From the NCBI GenBank assembly GCA_022648165.1, contig JALCLX010000006.1, positions 1 through 64,000 on the forward strand: a DNA stretch of 64,000 nt. The letters are read 5' to 3'. Each line of letters opens with the position of its first letter. Positions within the stretch are counted from its first letter, which is position 1. The DNA comes from Ancrocorticia sp. (GTDB lineage: Bacteria > Actinomycetota > Actinomycetes > Actinomycetales > Actinomycetaceae). This document shows, in pieces, positions 60,624 to 64,000 of this stretch. The notes beneath the pieces were generated by a model. That model saw only the letters and a program-made list of their open reading frames with translations. It was not told the origin of the DNA and did not search any database. The translations under genes and the position numbers were made by a program.

Positions 60624-61787
60624 ATGCAGTGCCACTACTTTGACGCCGGAGTTTGCCATTCCTGTACTTTGATGGGTGTGCCCTACGCCGAGCAAGTGGC
60701 AACAAAGGAAATGCGAATACGCACACTTCTTGGGCGGTGGCCGGATATCACATGGCTTTCGCCGAAGCTCTCAAACGAATCCGCTTTTCGCAACAAGGCC
60801 AAGCTCGTTGTGGGTGGTACATCTGGATCTCCTACCCTTGGAATCCTCGATTCTGTTGGCCGCGGAGTGGATTTGCGCAGTTGCGGGCTTTACGAGCCGG
60901 CACTTGCCGCACTCTTGCCCAGGCTCGCAGATTTCATTGCGCGCGCGAATCTTGACCCCTTCGATGTGCCAACCGGAAAGGGTGAACTGAAGAACATCCT
61001 CATTACCATCGCACCCTCTGGCCAGGCGATGGTGCGATTCGTGCTCCGCTCCACAGGCACAGTGGCACGGATACGTAAACACCTTCCTTGGCTGCTACAC
61101 CTCTCACCTCAGCTGCGTGTAGTGAGCGCCAATATCCTGCCGGAACGTAAAGCTGTTCCCGAAGGAGAGCAAGAAATCTTGCTCACTGAACACGATGCGC
61201 TGCCAATGCTGATTGCAGCGTCCGGCATCACGTTGTACTTACGCCCGCAATCCTTCTTCCAAACAAATACTGCCATTGCGGAAGCCCTCTATATGCAGGC
61301 GCGCGCGTGGGTTCAACGGATTGCCGAACAAGAAGAACACCCTCCCACCATCACCGATCTGTATTGCGGAGTGGGAGGATTTTCCCTCCACTGTGCAGGC
61401 CCGGGCCGGCGCGTACACGGCATCGAAATCTCGCATCAGGCCGTAGAAAGTGCACAACTTTCCGCCAACTTTGCCCACCTTGACGCACAGTTCTTTACGG
61501 GTGACGCCACCGCCTGGGCACCGTCGGAAACTGATGTGCTGATCGTGAATCCGCCGCGGCGAGGCATCGGGCCACTCACCCACTCGATTGCGCGTTCAGC
61601 GGCGCGGCATCTGATCTACTCCAGCTGTAATGCTGAAACGCTTGCGCGCGACATGGCGAATATGCCGGAATTCTCGCCACTTGAAGCGCGGTTCTTTGAC
61701 ATGTTCCCACAGACACGCCATTCAGAAACAATGGTGCTGCTCAACCGCAACCCCGGTAAGGCGCAGTCTCTCCCAAGAATCCGCTAA
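60624..61787 (+). CDS. rlmC: 23S rRNA (uracil(747)-C(5))-methyltransferase RlmC
   Basis: MQCHYFDAGVCHSCTLMGVPYAEQ (Fe-S cysteines), DLYCGVGGFSLHCA, VNPPRRGIG, LIYSSCNAETLARD. Confidence 0.95.
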   Translation: MQCHYFDAGVCHSCTLMGVPYAEQVATKEMRIRTLLGRWPDITWLSPKLSNESAFRNKAKLVVGGTSGSPTLGILDSVGRGVDLRSCGLYEPALAALLPRLADFIARANLDPFDVPTGKGELKNILITIAPSGQAMVRFVLRSTGTVARIRKHLPWLLHLSPQLRVVSANILPERKAVPEGEQEILLTEHDALPMLIAASGITLYLRPQSFFQTNTAIAEALYMQARAWVQRIAEQEEHPPTITDLYCGVGGFSLHCAGPGRRVHGIEISHQAVESAQLSANFAHLDAQFFTGDATAWAPSETDVLIVNPPRRGIGPLTHSIARSAARHLIYSSCNAETLARDMANMPEFSPLEARFFDMFPQTRHSETMVLLNRNPGKAQSLPRIR

Positions 61788-62290
61788 TCGATCTCGATAA
61801 TCGGACCGGGACGCCACACAACCAACTCCGCGCTGGAGCCATGGCCTTGATCTCTAACCACGCGATGCGCCTGTGCCCGCAACTGCTCTCGGAGCGCCCG
61901 CACGCGTGCAAACATGACCAGGTCACCATCGCGGCCGGCTGCAAAGATCCGCTGGTCACGCGCCGCGCGCTCGTCAATGAAAGCTTGCTGCTCCGCCACG
62001 CGTTTGCGCAGGTGAGCATTCTGCTTCTTCAGATGTTTCACCTGTTCGCGCAGCTCCATGATGCGCGATATTCCAGCGAGGTTGATACCCTCATTGTGCG
62101 AAAGATCTTGAATCTCAAGCAGCTTGTCAACATCCGCAAGGCTGTAGCGCCGCCCACCACCACGGGTTCGCTTCGCGGGGACCAGCCCCATCCTGTCATA
62201 CTGCCGCAGAGTTTGGGCGTGCATGCCCGCCAGTTCGGCCGCAACCGAAACCGTCAGTATCGGAGCGTCACGCCCCGTCACATTCGTCAT
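61784..62290 (-). CDS. hspR: MerR-family heat-shock repressor HspR
   Basis: ILTVSVAAELAGMHAQTLRQYDRMGLVPAKRTRGGGRRYSLADVDKLLEIQDLSHNEGINLAGISRIMEL. Confidence 0.94.
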   Translation of the reverse strand: MTNVTGRDAPILTVSVAAELAGMHAQTLRQYDRMGLVPAKRTRGGGRRYSLADVDKLLEIQDLSHNEGINLAGISRIMELREQVKHLKKQNAHLRKRVAEQQAFIDERAARDQRIFAAGRDGDLVMFARVRALREQLRAQAHRVVRDQGHGSSAELVVWRPGPIIEID

Positions 62291-62308
62291 GTCACCCTCC
62301 TTCTCTTC

Positions 62309-63058
62309 TCAGTTCTGATCCTCGGCACCACACACGGCCAGCCGTTCGGATCGCAGCTCCGCCACGCCCGGCACTTCGAGTGGTTCTAGTGCACCAAGTA
62401 CCTGCGATAACAGATAATCAGCCAACTCCGGATTGCGTGCAAGTGCAGGACCGTGCATATACGTCCCGATCACACTGCCCTGTACCGCACCCTCGTAGCG
62501 TGGTTCCGGCTCTGGAAGATTCGGATCGAACGCGCCATTGCCAGCACCGTAGAGCACGCGCCCCAATGGTTGCGCCGCACTGCCCAGAGTGGTTCCACCT
62601 CCGTGGTTTTCAAATCCGGTGAGGCGCTGCGTGAGCCCCGAGACGAGAGGAGTGGATACAAGTTCGCCGATCGCGCGTTTGCCGCGCGGACGGGTCACCA
62701 CGTCCAGAAGCCCGAGCCCAGCGACAATCCTGCCGGCTGCATCGGTGTATTCGGTGCCCAGAACCTGCAGCGCTGCGCAGATTGCGAGTACGGGGGCTCC
62801 CCGCTCCGCAGCGACCGCGAGGCCGTTAGACACTCGCATACGTGCTGCGGCTATCGCCTGAGCAGAATCTTCGCCGCCACCCAACGTATAGATATCCAGG
62901 CTGGAAGGAACTGCGCTCCCGAGATCGATCTGGACGATCTCTGCCGCCACGCCACGCCTCCGCGCGCGTTCGGCGAGCACAATGGCATTACCACCATCGC
63001 CGTATGTTCCGAGCACCGCCGGGTAGACCACTCCGATGCGCAGAGTTGACTCACTCAT
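62309..63058 (-). CDS. gatD: Lipid II isoglutaminyl synthase glutaminase subunit GatD
   Basis: LRIGVVYPAVLGTYGDGGNAIVLAERARRRG, VLAICAALQVLG, FENHGGGTTLG; overlaps murT. Confidence 0.93.
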   Translation of the reverse strand: MSESTLRIGVVYPAVLGTYGDGGNAIVLAERARRRGVAAEIVQIDLGSAVPSSLDIYTLGGGEDSAQAIAAARMRVSNGLAVAAERGAPVLAICAALQVLGTEYTDAAGRIVAGLGLLDVVTRPRGKRAIGELVSTPLVSGLTQRLTGFENHGGGTTLGSAAQPLGRVLYGAGNGAFDPNLPEPEPRYEGAVQGSVIGTYMHGPALARNPELADYLLSQVLGALEPLEVPGVAELRSERLAVCGAEDQN

Positions 63059-64000
63059 GGTCCGCCTCCTCTGCCAATCTTTCCAGTTCCCGCTTGAGAT
63101 CACGGAATGCCGTGTAATTCGCTAGAACCTCCACGGCCCCCGGTTGGAACTTCTCAATCGCATCCAGAAGGCTGCGAACTACGCGGCACGGCAGCTGCGC
63201 GTACTCCAGCCGTACGGCTAAATCTGCCGCACGCTCGCCAGAAGCGATGATTGAGCCTACGTTTGCCTTCTTTAAGGCCGCAAAGTCCACATCCCACAAC
63301 CAGGAAAGATCCTCGCCGTCTGGAACCTGGCCATTCACTGCGATCACGAGTTGCGGCACACTGGGCGTCACCATTGTCATCGCCTCTTGCCAACCTGCCG
63401 GGTTCTTGGCCACGAGCAGGCGCACGGAGCGCCCGTCAACGTCGTAGACCTGATACCGGCCGGCCACACCTGTGACGTTGTGGAGCGCCCGTGCCACGGC
63501 GGCCGAAGTGACGCCTAAGCGCAGCGCAGCAACTGCCGCCTGTGCCGCATTGCCACGGTTGGCACGCCCGGGAAGCCCCGGAGCAATCCGAATTCGGGTC
63601 CCGTTTGTCCCCACGAGCAAGAAACGCCCGGTGGGCTCAACGTCTGAAATGGTCCAATCCGGGTCAGGGCGCGCATAGACATCCGAACCTTCCACGCGCC
63701 ACTCGTCCCCATCGCGAATCACTACTGTGCCCGTGCGCGGGAATACGGCAGAATCCGCAAGCCAGGGAGCGCCAACGGACACCCATTCCACGTGGTGCGC
63801 ATCCCACGCAGCAGACGCGATCAGGGGATCGTCACAATTTGCGACGACGACGGCGTGCGGCGCGTTGTCCACCGCCTCGCGGATACGATTTTCTACAACG
63901 CCGATCTCGCCGATGCGATCCAGCTGGTCGCGAGACAGATTCAGCAAGACAATGGCGTGCGGATCAGTCGCTTTCACGATCCGCGGCAGATGCATCTCAT
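63051..64000 (-). CDS. murT: MurT (Mur ligase-like subunit of lipid II isoglutaminyl synthase), 5' end beyond the window
   Basis: VLLNLSRDQLDRIGEIG, VVANCDDPLIASAAWD, GRANRGNAAQAAVAALRLGV, adjacent gatD. Confidence 0.92.
   Translation of the reverse strand, partial: EMHLPRIVKATDPHAIVLLNLSRDQLDRIGEIGVVENRIREAVDNAPHAVVVANCDDPLIASAAWDAHHVEWVSVGAPWLADSAVFPRTGTVVIRDGDEWRVEGSDVYARPDPDWTISDVEPTGRFLLVGTNGTRIRIAPGLPGRANRGNAAQAAVAALRLGVTSAAVARALHNVTGVAGRYQVYDVDGRSVRLLVAKNPAGWQEAMTMVTPSVPQLVIAVNGQVPDGEDLSWLWDVDFAALKKANVGSIIASGERAADLAVRLEYAQLPCRVVRSLLDAIEKFQPGAVEVLANYTAFRDLKRELERLAEEADHE

Overview
This 64 kb window looks like a mid/high-GC actinobacterial chromosome, Actinomycetaceae-like by gene content (inference only). 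The left ~15 kb is an accessory, defence-rich and partly decayed island. It holds a phage-type tyrosine recombinase bracketed by 23-bp near-identical repeats, next to a partial BREX type 1 module (C-terminal pglX fragment, internally deleted AlbA_2/Schlafen-like ORF, intact-looking pglZ and brxL). It also holds a perfect 23-bp inverted repeat, a PASTA-protein pseudogene, and a heavily deleted type I R-M locus. In that locus hsdM is fused to rhuM, hsdS is reduced to 37 aa, a GIY-YIG nuclease is intact, and hsdR is truncated and joined to an orphan 573-aa reading frame. An IS256-like transposase remnant follows. From ~15 kb on the sequence is mostly ordinary chromosome: amino-acid permease, corA, purB, dedA, copZ-copA, DUF2079 protein, uracil permease, a large hexuronate/aldonate (predicted L-gulonate/D-mannonate) catabolic cluster with IclR regulator, two tRNA-Ser genes, PadR regulator, metB-like gene, clpB with a HAIR-like operator, ybaK, gluQ, GH13 protein, a yegTUVW-like cluster, rlmC, hspR and gatD-murT. 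Notable small-scale structures include several short tandem arrays around the tRNA-Ser genes, a 16-bp duplication that frameshifts a small ORF, and a 31-bp triplication of the metB-like 3' end. No CRISPR array or rRNA was seen. All family calls come from reading the translations, without database searches.
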